A DNA stretch of 64,000 bases. It comes from Rheinheimera sp. 4Y26. Lineage in GTDB: Bacteria > Pseudomonadota > Gammaproteobacteria > Enterobacterales > Alteromonadaceae. The number at the start of each line of letters is the position of its first letter. Positions within the stretch are counted from its first letter, which is position 1. Below are positions 31,191 through 39,839 of this stretch, in pieces. The notes below the pieces were generated by a model. That model did not search any database, had not been told where the DNA came from, and was given only the letters and a program-made list of their open reading frames with translations. Both the position numbers and the translations under genes were made by a program. The stretch lies in assembly GCF_025245835.1 (NCBI RefSeq), contig NZ_JAOBWS010000008.1, forward strand, positions 124,001-188,000, given 5' to 3'.

Positions 31191-32117
31191 TCAGGCGCGA
31201 TAACCGCCTTCCAATCCTTTGACTGTCACTGCCACTGCATCATGAGCATGCAAAGATTCATAGTGATTGACCCGCAACCAGAAATCGTCAAATTCAGATA
31301 ACTGATTCAGCGCGTGTTTTAAACGACGGGCAGCGTCTTCACAGAACATCAGGTTCTGACCGTTTAAGCGGGCAAACTCTTGTTCGTCAGCGCGTTTCAC
31401 TGCAGCTTGCACCGGTGTTTTTAACGCATCTTCAATAGCGTCGATCAGTGCAACAATAGGAAACTCTGTCACTTTGTGATTCAGTTTCACTTTAATTTCA
31501 GCAACAGAACGCTGGCTGTGAGGCGTGGCCACTATGCCCTGGGTTGTGCCCAGCCAATCCACTACCAATTCACTGCTGATTTGTTGCTGACCGGCAAACT
31601 TTTTCACAAAAGCTTCCTGAATAAGCTGACGCGCCAGTGCTGCTGAACAAGGGCAGGTTGATGAATAAGGCACTTTCACCGCTAACTCTACTGAAAGCTC
31701 TTTATCAACCACCTGGCCTGTCACTGTCACCGGATAGGCTTTCCAACCTTGTTTTTCGGTGATCAAGGCTTTACGGCGCAGGTGCAGGTCAAAGTCAAAC
31801 TTTACAAAAGCCTGATTACTCAAATCTTCATGGCTGGTAATAAAACCATCCAGCAGATCACACAGACTGGCATGACTTAAGGTGGACTCGCGTGATAAAT
31901 CGTCCAGCAGCAGATATAACCTGGACATATGAATGCCTTTGGCTTTTGGATCTTTTAAATTCACAAAAGCTTCGACATGGGCACTGACCTGACGCGGTGC
32001 TTCACCGGCAATAGCCAGCATCAGTGGCACTTCAATATTGCTCATTCCAACCCAGTCCAGTACCCCTTCGGTGGTGGCACAAGAGTGATTGGCTACATCT
32101 GGCATCGCTGTCGGCAT
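31191..32117 (-). CDS. folE2: GTP cyclohydrolase FolE2 (type IB)
   Basis: Converts GTP to 7,8-dihydroneopterin triphosphate, the first step of folate (and queuosine) synthesis, using a metal site that does not depend on zinc in the way FolE does. Family landmarks include the STCPCSAAL motif with its metal-binding Cys and the conserved E. coli-absent architecture of 308 residues. The ATG at 32117 has GGAG five bases upstream and is chosen over the longer frame (32144). It stands alone with its own terminator. No Zur-like box was recognised upstream. Confidence 0.92.
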   Translation of the reverse strand: MPTAMPDVANHSCATTEGVLDWVGMSNIEVPLMLAIAGEAPRQVSAHVEAFVNLKDPKAKGIHMSRLYLLLDDLSRESTLSHASLCDLLDGFITSHEDLSNQAFVKFDFDLHLRRKALITEKQGWKAYPVTVTGQVVDKELSVELAVKVPYSSTCPCSAALARQLIQEAFVKKFAGQQQISSELVVDWLGTTQGIVATPHSQRSVAEIKVKLNHKVTEFPIVALIDAIEDALKTPVQAAVKRADEQEFARLNGQNLMFCEDAARRLKHALNQLSEFDDFWLRVNHYESLHAHDAVAVTVKGLEGGYRA

Positions 32118-32295
32118 GAATTCTCCAAGATCCGTCGATTGCATAAAAGGCGTTAGCTGGGGTTGTTGCTACTGCGTTTGTGCACAGGCAAAAACCGTTG
32201 GATGGCTAAAAAGGGCTGCATTTTACCCCAGTTCACAAATTTGTCTTATGAAAAATTTGCAATAAGGTCATCCATTTTTTCGAGCTATGGTGTCA

Positions 32296-32332
32296 AAAAC
32301 CAGAATACCCGATTAAATCAGTCGGGTATTCT
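32296..32332 (-). terminator. Terminator of the iadA operon
   Basis: An 11-base stem, AGAATACCCGA (32302-32312) with TCGGGTATTCT (32322-32332), followed on the minus strand by GGTTTTTG. It lies 36 bases past the iadA stop codon. Confidence 0.8.
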
Positions 32333-32367
32333 ACTCCTTCCATTTACGCACTGACAAGCAAAGTGGA

Positions 32368-33561
32368 TCAGCGTGGCGGATTTTCAAAGGTGCCAAACAC
32401 CAGCGCCTTTTGTTGTTGCACCATGGTGCGGCCTTTGGCGTACACACTGTGAATTTGCAGATCGTCTTTGTGAATAAGCACTAAATCGGCCGCTTTGCCT
32501 ACCGCCAGCTCACCTTTGTGCTTCAGGCCAAGCACAGCAGCGGGGGAGGCGCTGATAGCGGCAATGGCATTGCTTAAACTCACCTGATAATCCAGAACTG
32601 CAGTTCTGGCGCTTTGGTACAAACTGCTGACTTTACCTACTTCCAGACCCAATAATTCTCCCTGGGGGTTAAACAGCGGTAAGCTGGCATTACCATCCGA
32701 GCTCAGTGTTAAGTTGGCAATTGGAATTTGCTGCTCCAGTGCCAGCGCAAGCGCTTGTGCTGCTGCCACTTCACCATGCTTTAAATCGTAAGCTGTGGTG
32801 CTGGTGGTAAAATCAATAACACCACCTGCTTTGGCAAAACGGATACCGGCGGCAAACACATCCTGATTGCGGTTGATATGGGTGGGGTAAAATTGCCGCA
32901 GTGATAACTCAGTGCCATTTACCGCCTGATGCAGCGGGTCCAGTAACGAAGCGCCCGAACCCACATGCACACTGACAATACCTGCTTTGCCGGCCAGCAT
33001 ACCGCCAACCCTGGCTTCGGCAGCCACTTTTCGCAGTTCAGTTAAAGTGGGCTGGGATGAACGGTGGTCGCTGATGGCAATTTCACCCACACCAATAAAC
33101 TTGTCGACAAGGATTAAATCATCGGTGACAGAGCCCATTAAAGTGCGGCAGGGGACTTGATAAGAGCCGGTGTGGCAATAAGTTGAAATACCTTCAGTTT
33201 CAAGCGCATGGGCCTTGGCCAGCAGATTGGTTAAGGTGCGGGTGGTGGCATCTGTACCCAGCACACCTATGGCCGTTGTCACGCCGCCTAAAGTGGCGTC
33301 TGTCAGCTGCATTTCCGGAGTGCGGCTGGCAAAACCACCTTCACCACCACCACCGATAAAGTGCACCAGCGAATCCACAAAACCCGGTGTTAAATAACAG
33401 TCACTGGCGTCAATTACTTCAATCGGCAAATTGTGCTGACCGATCAGCAAATCCTTGCCAATAGCGGCGATTTGGCCGCCGGCTATTAATAAATCCTGTT
33501 GACCCAGATCCATAGGCGCCAGCAGATGGGCATTTTTAAATAGTTTAATTGGGCTCATCAT
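32368..33561 (-). CDS. iadA: Isoaspartyl (beta-aspartyl) dipeptidase with altered metal motif
   Basis: Amidohydrolase-fold M38 peptidase that hydrolyses beta-aspartyl dipeptides. Length 397 and most family residues agree with E. coli IadA (390): bridging Glu160 (VGEIAISDHR), His199 (VSVHVGSG), His228 (THINRN), Asp289 (LSSDGN) and Tyr134 (TGSYQVP). However, the first metal motif reads GFVDSLVHFIGGGG: the first His of HxH is Leu65 (codon CTG, 33367-33369) and only His67 remains. Tandem ATGs at 33561/33558 follow AAGGAG. Operon with the YfcC transporter eight bases upstream, and divergent from a cyanophycinase, whose beta-Asp-Arg products are IadA-type substrates. Confidence 0.88.
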   Translation of the reverse strand: MMSPIKLFKNAHLLAPMDLGQQDLLIAGGQIAAIGKDLLIGQHNLPIEVIDASDCYLTPGFVDSLVHFIGGGGEGGFASRTPEMQLTDATLGGVTTAIGVLGTDATTRTLTNLLAKAHALETEGISTYCHTGSYQVPCRTLMGSVTDDLILVDKFIGVGEIAISDHRSSQPTLTELRKVAAEARVGGMLAGKAGIVSVHVGSGASLLDPLHQAVNGTELSLRQFYPTHINRNQDVFAAGIRFAKAGGVIDFTTSTTAYDLKHGEVAAAQALALALEQQIPIANLTLSSDGNASLPLFNPQGELLGLEVGKVSSLYQSARTAVLDYQVSLSNAIAAISASPAAVLGLKHKGELAVGKAADLVLIHKDDLQIHSVYAKGRTMVQQQKALVFGTFENPPR

Positions 33562-33568
33562 CTGCTCC

Positions 33569-35053
33569 TTATTGATAACCGATAGCTACAGCCACGAACA
33601 CCGACAGACTTGCCAGCACAAAGAGCCACAGCTGTAGTTTCCAGGCAAATTTTGCCCAGACCATCCAGTCGACCCGAACAACCCCCAGACAGCCAATAAG
33701 TGAGGCCGAGGTTGGCACTATGCAGTTGGTTAAACCATCACCCAGCTGAAAAGCCAGTACCGCAATTTGCCGGGATACACCGACTAAATCAGATAAAGGC
33801 GCTACCAGCGGCATGGTTAAAGCGGCCTGACCTGAGCCCGAGGTCACAAAAAAGTTAAACACCGATTGGAAAATCAGCATCAGCCAGGCGGCTATATAAG
33901 AAGACACACCGCTGAAACTCTCGCCAGCCAGGTGCAACAGGGTGTTAAGCACCGAAGGCTGAGTCGGGTCGTCGCCACCAAGCAGCAGTACTATGCCTTT
34001 GGCCATACCCACAATCATGGCGGCCGGCAAAAGTTCAGCGGCCCCTTGTTTAAAGGCGTCGGCTGCGCCGTTGATGGTCATTCTTTTGCCCAGAATGGCA
34101 ATAATGGCGGTGGCAATACCCAGGGCAAAAAACTGGGTAGCAATTTCAGGAATATAATAACCGCGCGCCACCACACCCCAGATCACCCAGCCGATACCAG
34201 CTACAAATACCGTTAAAATGGCGGCGTCCAGAGCACCAAAAGCAGATTGCTGTTGTTGTAGTTGTTGGCTTCTTAACTTTTCATCTGTGGCAAAACTCAG
34301 TGAAAGCTTTGGTTGTTGTTTGATTCTGGCGGCATAACGCATGGTGAAAATAATGCCAAACAGCGTAAATACCAGCCACAGCAGCATACGATAAGAAGCG
34401 CCGGACATCAGCGGCACACCGGCAATGCCCTGGGCTATGGCCACACTAAAAGGATTCATCCAGCTGGTGGCAAAACCTATCTGGGTGGCGATATAAGTTA
34501 CCAGCACTGTGGTTATGGCGTCATAACCTAAAGCCAGCATTAATGGCAGCAGCACGATACAAAAGGCGATGGCTTCTTCACCCATACCAAAGACGGCACC
34601 GCCGAGTGAAAACAGAGTAAACATCAGCGGAATAAATAAAAATTGCATGTTTTGTGTGCGTTTTATCAGCGCCAGAATACCGTTGTTCACAGCGCCTGAC
34701 TGCATAATGATGCCAAAAGCGCCGCCGGTTAGCAGAATAAAGGCAATAACACCAATGGCCGCCCCCATTTTGTCGCCTGACACCATGCCTTCAAAGGCGT
34801 AATTCAGAAAACCAGTTTCACCTTGTTCGGCAAAAAGCACCACACCCTGGTTGTTATCCTGGCTATAGCTGAAACTTTGTGGATCTATCCGTGCTTTTTG
34901 TAATTCACTCTGGGCATTGGTTTGGGCGGGCAATAACTTAAAACTACCGGCTGGGATCAGATGGGAGGCCAGTGCGGCCAGCACCATGACAAAAAACAAA
35001 ATTACAAAAGCATCAGGCATGCTGAGCGCTTTTGGCGGGGTATTGTGTTGCAT
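33569..35053 (-). CDS. yfcC: YfcC-family transporter (DcuC-like), predicted peptide/amino acid carrier
   Basis: Integral membrane protein of 494 residues with about 12 hydrophobic segments, belonging to the YfcC family within the C4-dicarboxylate/ion-transporter group. It shows FFVTSGSGQAALTMPLVAPL and the second half DGLTNCIVPTSASLIGCLGV, typical of this fold's paired substrate regions. The ATG at 35053 (MQHNTPPKALSMPDAF) precedes the first membrane segment; the frame is open to 35119. It is first in the operon with iadA, so the cargo may be beta-aspartyl dipeptides or aspartate/arginine. This is inference; characterised homologues handle various substrates. Confidence 0.8.
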   Translation of the reverse strand: MQHNTPPKALSMPDAFVILFFVMVLAALASHLIPAGSFKLLPAQTNAQSELQKARIDPQSFSYSQDNNQGVVLFAEQGETGFLNYAFEGMVSGDKMGAAIGVIAFILLTGGAFGIIMQSGAVNNGILALIKRTQNMQFLFIPLMFTLFSLGGAVFGMGEEAIAFCIVLLPLMLALGYDAITTVLVTYIATQIGFATSWMNPFSVAIAQGIAGVPLMSGASYRMLLWLVFTLFGIIFTMRYAARIKQQPKLSLSFATDEKLRSQQLQQQQSAFGALDAAILTVFVAGIGWVIWGVVARGYYIPEIATQFFALGIATAIIAILGKRMTINGAADAFKQGAAELLPAAMIVGMAKGIVLLLGGDDPTQPSVLNTLLHLAGESFSGVSSYIAAWLMLIFQSVFNFFVTSGSGQAALTMPLVAPLSDLVGVSRQIAVLAFQLGDGLTNCIVPTSASLIGCLGVVRVDWMVWAKFAWKLQLWLFVLASLSVFVAVAIGYQ

Positions 35054-35483
35054 AACAAAAATCTCTTTTCCAAAGTGTTGGACAGGCCAGATGTTCAGGC
35101 GCTGTGCTTGCTGATTCAAGCCTTTTGCTTGTTCAGGTGCATGACTTGAGTAAAAAGCTGCAGACAGATTGTTAACAAGTGTGGGCTACACATTGATGTG
35201 TACACAAAGTGCAGTGGACAAATGTAAAACAACAAGATGCCGCAGTCAGAATGACCGGGCAGGATCTACTCGTTAAACCACTCCGATAAGTAGTACGGCG
35301 AGTAATGATAGCTTGGCAATAACACGGCGTTTTTTAACATTGAACGACCAAATAACCAGCATGAAGGTTAGAAAAAGACTGTTTAGGATTATCTGTAATT
35401 GGCAAAGATGTCAATACCAGTTAATCTAACAGCCTTATTTTCATTCGTTTAGCGCGTTTAACTCATTAAAACAAGAAGAGACT
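35054..35483. other. Divergent control region of the cyanophycin locus
   Basis: A 430-base non-coding region between the yfcC-iadA operon and the cyanophycinase gene. It holds a 16-base inverted repeat (35187-35202) and a 10-base palindrome TTGTTAACAA (35169-35178), both within 150 bases of the yfcC start. The right half is A+T-rich and should contain the cyanophycinase promoter; no single best match stands out. Confidence 0.5.
35187..35202. promoter_or_regulatory. Inverted repeat, candidate operator
   Basis: TACACAT-TG-ATGTGTA: seven-base arms pair perfectly around two central bases. Length and placement between divergent genes fit a dimeric regulator site. No regulator gene is adjacent. 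Confidence 0.45.
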
Positions 35484-37322
35484 ATGAAATTAGCCCACTG
35501 TTGCTGGCCAGTTCTGGCATCAATGTTACCGCTGTTATCGGTCCAGGCCGCAGATATAAAATCCGGCTCATCAACCAGCAAAGCGATGCCATCTTATTCG
35601 ATGATGTTGATAGGTGGCGGCGCTTCGGTTTGTTCTTCAACAGAAAAATCACAATGTGATGCAACAGCAAGTTTCAGCGAGAATGCAAAGACCGGTGCGC
35701 TTTTTAGTGTGCAGGCAAAATACATCGACAATATTGTCAACAACGAATTCTGGCCAGCTGCACGTAAAACAACAGCACAGCAGGTTGGTGCTTTGTTAAA
35801 ACATTTACAGAACAAGCTGGCTGGCAGTGAAGTGACTTCGCGTGAACTTAGCAGGTTGTGGCGCTCAAGCGAAGCTGAACATAACGGCAGCTGGGTGTCG
35901 GGACGTGAGCTTTATAGCAGCCTGAGTGAAGCGGAACGCAATTTTGTGTTTGACCAACTCGAAGTTGAAGTCAGTGAAAGAACTTCAGCGGCAAATCGCA
36001 AAAAAGAACAGGTATTGCCGCAAAACAGCAAAGACACTATTTCACTGGGGCTATACCAGCAATTTGTCAGTCTTGCCACCGAAGTCAGTGGAAAAAGAGC
36101 GCCGAGAATTCTGGTCGTGACAGCTTCAGGACGCGACCCTTTTGCGGCCGTTGATTATTACGTAGATTTGTTTAAAAAACTGGGCGCAGATGCCAGCTGG
36201 TTACCGGTGAATGCCGCTTATCAGGCCGCACAGAGAGATAGTGCAGGTCGTGCTGTTGGTTGTCAGAATTATCTGCAACATTTAGTGCAGGAGCAGGGCA
36301 GTTTTCAGCGTGGGCGGGTTTATCCTGACTTGCTGGCTGAGCAAAAAGATTTTTGTAACAAGGGGTCAGATCAGGCGTTGGAGATGATTCGCCGTGCTGA
36401 TGCCATTTTCTTTAATGGTGGTGATCAAAGCCTGACCTATAAAGCCTTTAAACAACCCGATGGCTCAGACAGCAAAGAGCTGGCGCAAATCCGCACTATG
36501 CTCGGTAAAGGTGAGCTGGTACTGGCCGGCACCAGTGCAGGCACTGCTGTAATGTCCGGTGGCAGTTATTTAGGTGCTGATACTGTAATGATCAGCAACG
36601 GCCAGAGCCCACAAGCTATTTATCAGGGCGCTTTTGCCGCCAAAGCCCCGTCACCTGGTTGTGAAAACAACAACAGCTGTGGCACAGGTATGGACGAAAA
36701 TAGCCTGACTTATCAGGCAAATGGTGGCCTGGGTTTATTCCCCTGGGGTGTGCTGGATACACATTTTTCCGAGCGTGGTCGTCAGGGCCGGCTGTTAACT
36801 TTGGTCGCACAAAGCAAAAACACTTTTGGTTTTGGTGTGGACGAAGCTACAGCGCTGCTGGTGGGTTTTGATAAGAAAAACCCTGAGTTTATCCGGTTTT
36901 CTGTTAGTGGTGCTGAAGGTGTGTATGTGGCACAACGTGTTGCAGAAACCACTGTAGAGCCGTCGCTTATTATGGCGATGCAAAGCCATTATTTTACCAA
37001 TGGCGACAGCTTTAGTTTGCAGCAGGGTCAATTGTTGGCCAGTTTTGCCGACTGGAAATATGCGCCAAGCACCACCAGCAGTCCCTTGTTAACGTCCGGC
37101 AATTTGTTTAGCGGTGATAACTTCCGTCAGCTCGCTAACTTAATGTGTAATAACCAGAGTCGCACTGCGGATGGCAGTTTTAGTGTAGCGGGCAAAGAGT
37201 TTAAATTGCAGCTGCGCCGTGATGCCCAGTCGGCAGCCAGATCGGGTCAGTACCATGTGGGCAGTATCAATAAAAACTACTGCTCCTATCGTAATATACA
37301 GGTGTCGGTCGCTGGCAATTAA
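35484..37322 (+). CDS. Exported cyanophycinase (peptidase family S51)
   Basis: Serine exopeptidase that releases beta-Asp-Arg dipeptides from cyanophycin. A signal peptide (MKLAHCCWPVLASMLPLL, cleavage after VQA) shows export, unlike the cytoplasmic CphB of cyanobacteria. The triad fits S51: Ser351 in GTSAGTAVMSG, His427 in LDTHFSERGRQGRL and Glu454 in GVDEATALL; NGGDQ at 311-315 is also conserved. At 612 residues it is larger than usual, with an inserted region at about 50-200 and a C-terminal extension of about 150 residues. AAGAAGAGA precedes the ATG. Transcribed away from yfcC-iadA; no cyanophycin synthetase (cphA) lies in the window, which favours scavenging over storage. Confidence 0.88.
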   Translation: MKLAHCCWPVLASMLPLLSVQAADIKSGSSTSKAMPSYSMMLIGGGASVCSSTEKSQCDATASFSENAKTGALFSVQAKYIDNIVNNEFWPAARKTTAQQVGALLKHLQNKLAGSEVTSRELSRLWRSSEAEHNGSWVSGRELYSSLSEAERNFVFDQLEVEVSERTSAANRKKEQVLPQNSKDTISLGLYQQFVSLATEVSGKRAPRILVVTASGRDPFAAVDYYVDLFKKLGADASWLPVNAAYQAAQRDSAGRAVGCQNYLQHLVQEQGSFQRGRVYPDLLAEQKDFCNKGSDQALEMIRRADAIFFNGGDQSLTYKAFKQPDGSDSKELAQIRTMLGKGELVLAGTSAGTAVMSGGSYLGADTVMISNGQSPQAIYQGAFAAKAPSPGCENNNSCGTGMDENSLTYQANGGLGLFPWGVLDTHFSERGRQGRLLTLVAQSKNTFGFGVDEATALLVGFDKKNPEFIRFSVSGAEGVYVAQRVAETTVEPSLIMAMQSHYFTNGDSFSLQQGQLLASFADWKYAPSTTSSPLLTSGNLFSGDNFRQLANLMCNNQSRTADGSFSVAGKEFKLQLRRDAQSAARSGQYHVGSINKNYCSYRNIQVSVAGN

Positions 37323-37340
37323 TGTTCACCTAACCCAGAG

Positions 37341-39650
37341 GTGCAGAGCTTGAGTCAATATCCGGTCAAATCCTGGGTAAGACGTCTGGCCGCAGTGTTA
37401 AAACTGTGGGGGTGGCTGCAGCTTGCCAGCCTCACAGTGTTATTTATTCTGGTCAGCAGCGCTTTGCTGGCGCTGGCGGTCAGTTTAATTCTGCACAATC
37501 AGGTGCGCTGGGACATGGTCGCCGGCGCCTTGTTATTCGCTTTTGTCGCAGCGCCGGTTTTTGTCAGCCTGCTGCTGTATCTGGTACGTCATCTTGACGC
37601 CGCGTTATTTTATTTAAAAGACTCCGCCCGCCAGGAAACCCTGCTCAATGAAAACCTGCAGGAAAATATCCGCCAGCTGAACTTTGAAATTGAAGAGCGC
37701 AAAAAAGCTTTCCAGGCCAAACGCCGGGCCATTGATGAGCTGCGTAAAGAAATTTCCGAACGGAAAAAAACTCAGCTGGAACTGGAAGAGCAAAGTTTGT
37801 TGATGCGCTCTATCGTCGACAGTTCGCCCGATTTATTTTATTACCGCGATGAAACCGGCCGTTTTGCCAGCTGCAATAAAATGTTTGAGCAGCTGATTGG
37901 TAAAAGTGCCAGTGAACTGATTGGCCATTATCCGCTGGAAATTTATTCATCAGATATGGCGCCAGCCGCCATTCTGACCGACCACGAAGTGTCGGTAAAT
38001 CAGGCGGAACTGACGCTTGATGTGGAATACACCACACCACAAGGCCAGGTGATGTGGTTTGAAATGCGTAAAGTACCGTTTTTTGACCGCCAGGGCCGTT
38101 ATATTGGTTTACTCGGTTTTGGCCGTGACATTACCAGCCGTAAACTGGCCGAGCAGGCGCTGGAGCGGGCTTATCAGGACAAAGGTAAATTTATTGCCAC
38201 TTTAAGCCATGAGCTACGCACGCCACTGAACGGTATTGTCGGTTTAACCCGGCGTTTGCTGGAAACCGAACTGGCGCCAGAGCAACGCAGCTGGGCCAAT
38301 ACCATTTTCAGCAGCGCTGAAACTTTGGGTAATATTTTTAACGATATTATCGATTTAGATAAAATTGACCGGCAAGATCTCGATATTGTTTATCAAAGTG
38401 TGAAGCTTGATCAGTTTATCGGTGATATTGCCAACTTCGCCGAGCTGATTTGCCAGCAAAAAGGCCTGAAGTTTAGCGTGCAGCGGGTGGGCGAGCTTAG
38501 CTGTTTTGTCAAACTGGACCCAACCCGGGTGCGCCAGGTGTTGTGGAATTTAATTAATAACGCTGTGAAATTTACCGCCAAAGGTGAAGTCCGGCTTTAT
38601 TGTGAATTTAGTCAGGCTTCGGGCGCCAATGAGCTGATTTTTATTGTCAGCGACACCGGCATTGGCATAGCGCCACAAGAACAGCAGCGCATTTTTGATA
38701 TGTATTACAAATCAAGCGATGGCCGCCGTTTAAGTATTGTTGGCTCCGGCATTGGTTTGTCGGTGTCCAAAGCGCTGTCAGAAGCCATGGGCGGTCGAAT
38801 CAGTTTGCAAAGCCAGCTCAATCAGGGCAGCAGTTTTACCGTACATCTGCCCACCGAAGTGCTGGCCGAGCCTGAGTTGTTAGCGGCAGTACGTTGCCCC
38901 AGCCTGACAGTTCTTTTGGTGGAGGATGTGCCACTCAATGCTGAAATAGCGATAAATCTGCTGGAGCAGCGCGGCCATACCGTGGTGCATGCCGAAACAG
39001 GCGAAGATGCGTTAGCTTTGCTGGAAACTGAAGACGACATTGATTTAGTGCTGCTGGATATGCAATTGCCGGATATGACCGGCGATCAGATAGCCAGAGC
39101 CATGAAACTGGACCCAAGACTTTCGCAAATTCCAATTGTGGTATTAAGCGCCAATGTGCGTAAAGCCGAGCAGCAGCTCGAAGGCATTCAGATAGACGGC
39201 GCTCTGGCTAAACCTATTAATACCGCCAATCTGGACCAGCTGTTGGCGCAATTATTTTCACCAAGTTCAGTGCGAAGTTCGACACTTGCGCAACCGGAAA
39301 AACAGCAGGACACAGTGCTGGATTTAGGCACATTGCAGGATTATCTGCAGTCGCTTGGTAAAAAGTCGGTGAACCGCAGTATTCAGCTATTTGAGCAGCT
39401 GCTGCCGGGTTATATCAACAAAATGCTGGAAGCGGCCACGCAGCGTGAGCTGGAAGAATTTCATGAAGCTGCGCATAAACTTAAAGGCGCTGCGGCTTCG
39501 GTTGGCTTGTTATGGGTGCAGCAGCAGGCCAAGTTGTTAGAGCAGGAAGAAACACCCAACTGGCAGACGATGGAGCGGCAGTTAATAGAGTATCACTTAA
39601 CAATAGAGCGGCATCTGGCTGCGCTGCATGAGTTTGTGGAGCAGTATTAA
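37341..39650 (+). CDS. arcB: Hybrid sensor kinase ArcB
   Basis: Membrane sensor of respiratory state and phosphodonor to ArcA. Order of parts: two membrane helices (about 27-51, 61-84), coiled coil (95-150), PAS (about 155-270), HisKA with His290 (TLSHELRTPLNG), ATPase (N and G boxes to about 505), receiver with Asp573 (VLLDMQLPDMTG) and Hpt with His712 (AAHKLKGAAASVG). E. coli ArcB has H292, D576 and H717 in the same order, and 778 residues against 769 here. GTG at 37341 gives the longest frame; TTG at 37350, eight bases after AGAGG, is equally possible. It converges with arcA. Confidence 0.93.
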   Translation: MQSLSQYPVKSWVRRLAAVLKLWGWLQLASLTVLFILVSSALLALAVSLILHNQVRWDMVAGALLFAFVAAPVFVSLLLYLVRHLDAALFYLKDSARQETLLNENLQENIRQLNFEIEERKKAFQAKRRAIDELRKEISERKKTQLELEEQSLLMRSIVDSSPDLFYYRDETGRFASCNKMFEQLIGKSASELIGHYPLEIYSSDMAPAAILTDHEVSVNQAELTLDVEYTTPQGQVMWFEMRKVPFFDRQGRYIGLLGFGRDITSRKLAEQALERAYQDKGKFIATLSHELRTPLNGIVGLTRRLLETELAPEQRSWANTIFSSAETLGNIFNDIIDLDKIDRQDLDIVYQSVKLDQFIGDIANFAELICQQKGLKFSVQRVGELSCFVKLDPTRVRQVLWNLINNAVKFTAKGEVRLYCEFSQASGANELIFIVSDTGIGIAPQEQQRIFDMYYKSSDGRRLSIVGSGIGLSVSKALSEAMGGRISLQSQLNQGSSFTVHLPTEVLAEPELLAAVRCPSLTVLLVEDVPLNAEIAINLLEQRGHTVVHAETGEDALALLETEDDIDLVLLDMQLPDMTGDQIARAMKLDPRLSQIPIVVLSANVRKAEQQLEGIQIDGALAKPINTANLDQLLAQLFSPSSVRSSTLAQPEKQQDTVLDLGTLQDYLQSLGKKSVNRSIQLFEQLLPGYINKMLEAATQRELEEFHEAAHKLKGAAASVGLLWVQQQAKLLEQEETPNWQTMERQLIEYHLTIERHLAALHEFVEQY

Positions 39651-39718
39651 GCCGGGCAAACTTTGTTTTTTTTGCGCTGTTGCTGTTGTTGTGTCTCACT
39701 ACGCTTTTTACAAAATAG

Positions 39719-39764
39719 TACTGGTTACAAAAAAGCACTGGTTACAAAAACACTGATTACAAAA
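39719..39764. repeat. Imperfect 15-17-bp tandem repeat between arcB and arcA
   Basis: ACTGGTTACAAAA appears at about 39720 and 39737, and as ACTGATTACAAAA at 39752. The array lies about 70 bases past the arcB stop codon. Confidence 0.75.
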
Positions 39765-39794
39765 GCCGTTTCAGACAAAAAACGCGCAAAAAAA

Positions 39795-39821
39795 AGCGCC
39801 TGTTAAACAGGCGCTTTTCAC
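39795..39821. terminator. Bidirectional terminator shared by arcB and arcA
   Basis: AGCGCCTG (39795-39802) pairs with CAGGCGCT (39808-39815), with A-rich sequence on the left and TTTT on the right. Read on the minus strand it ends arcA with eight T; on the plus strand it can end arcB. Confidence 0.85.
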
Positions 39822-39839
39822 AACAAGCATTTGTACTGC

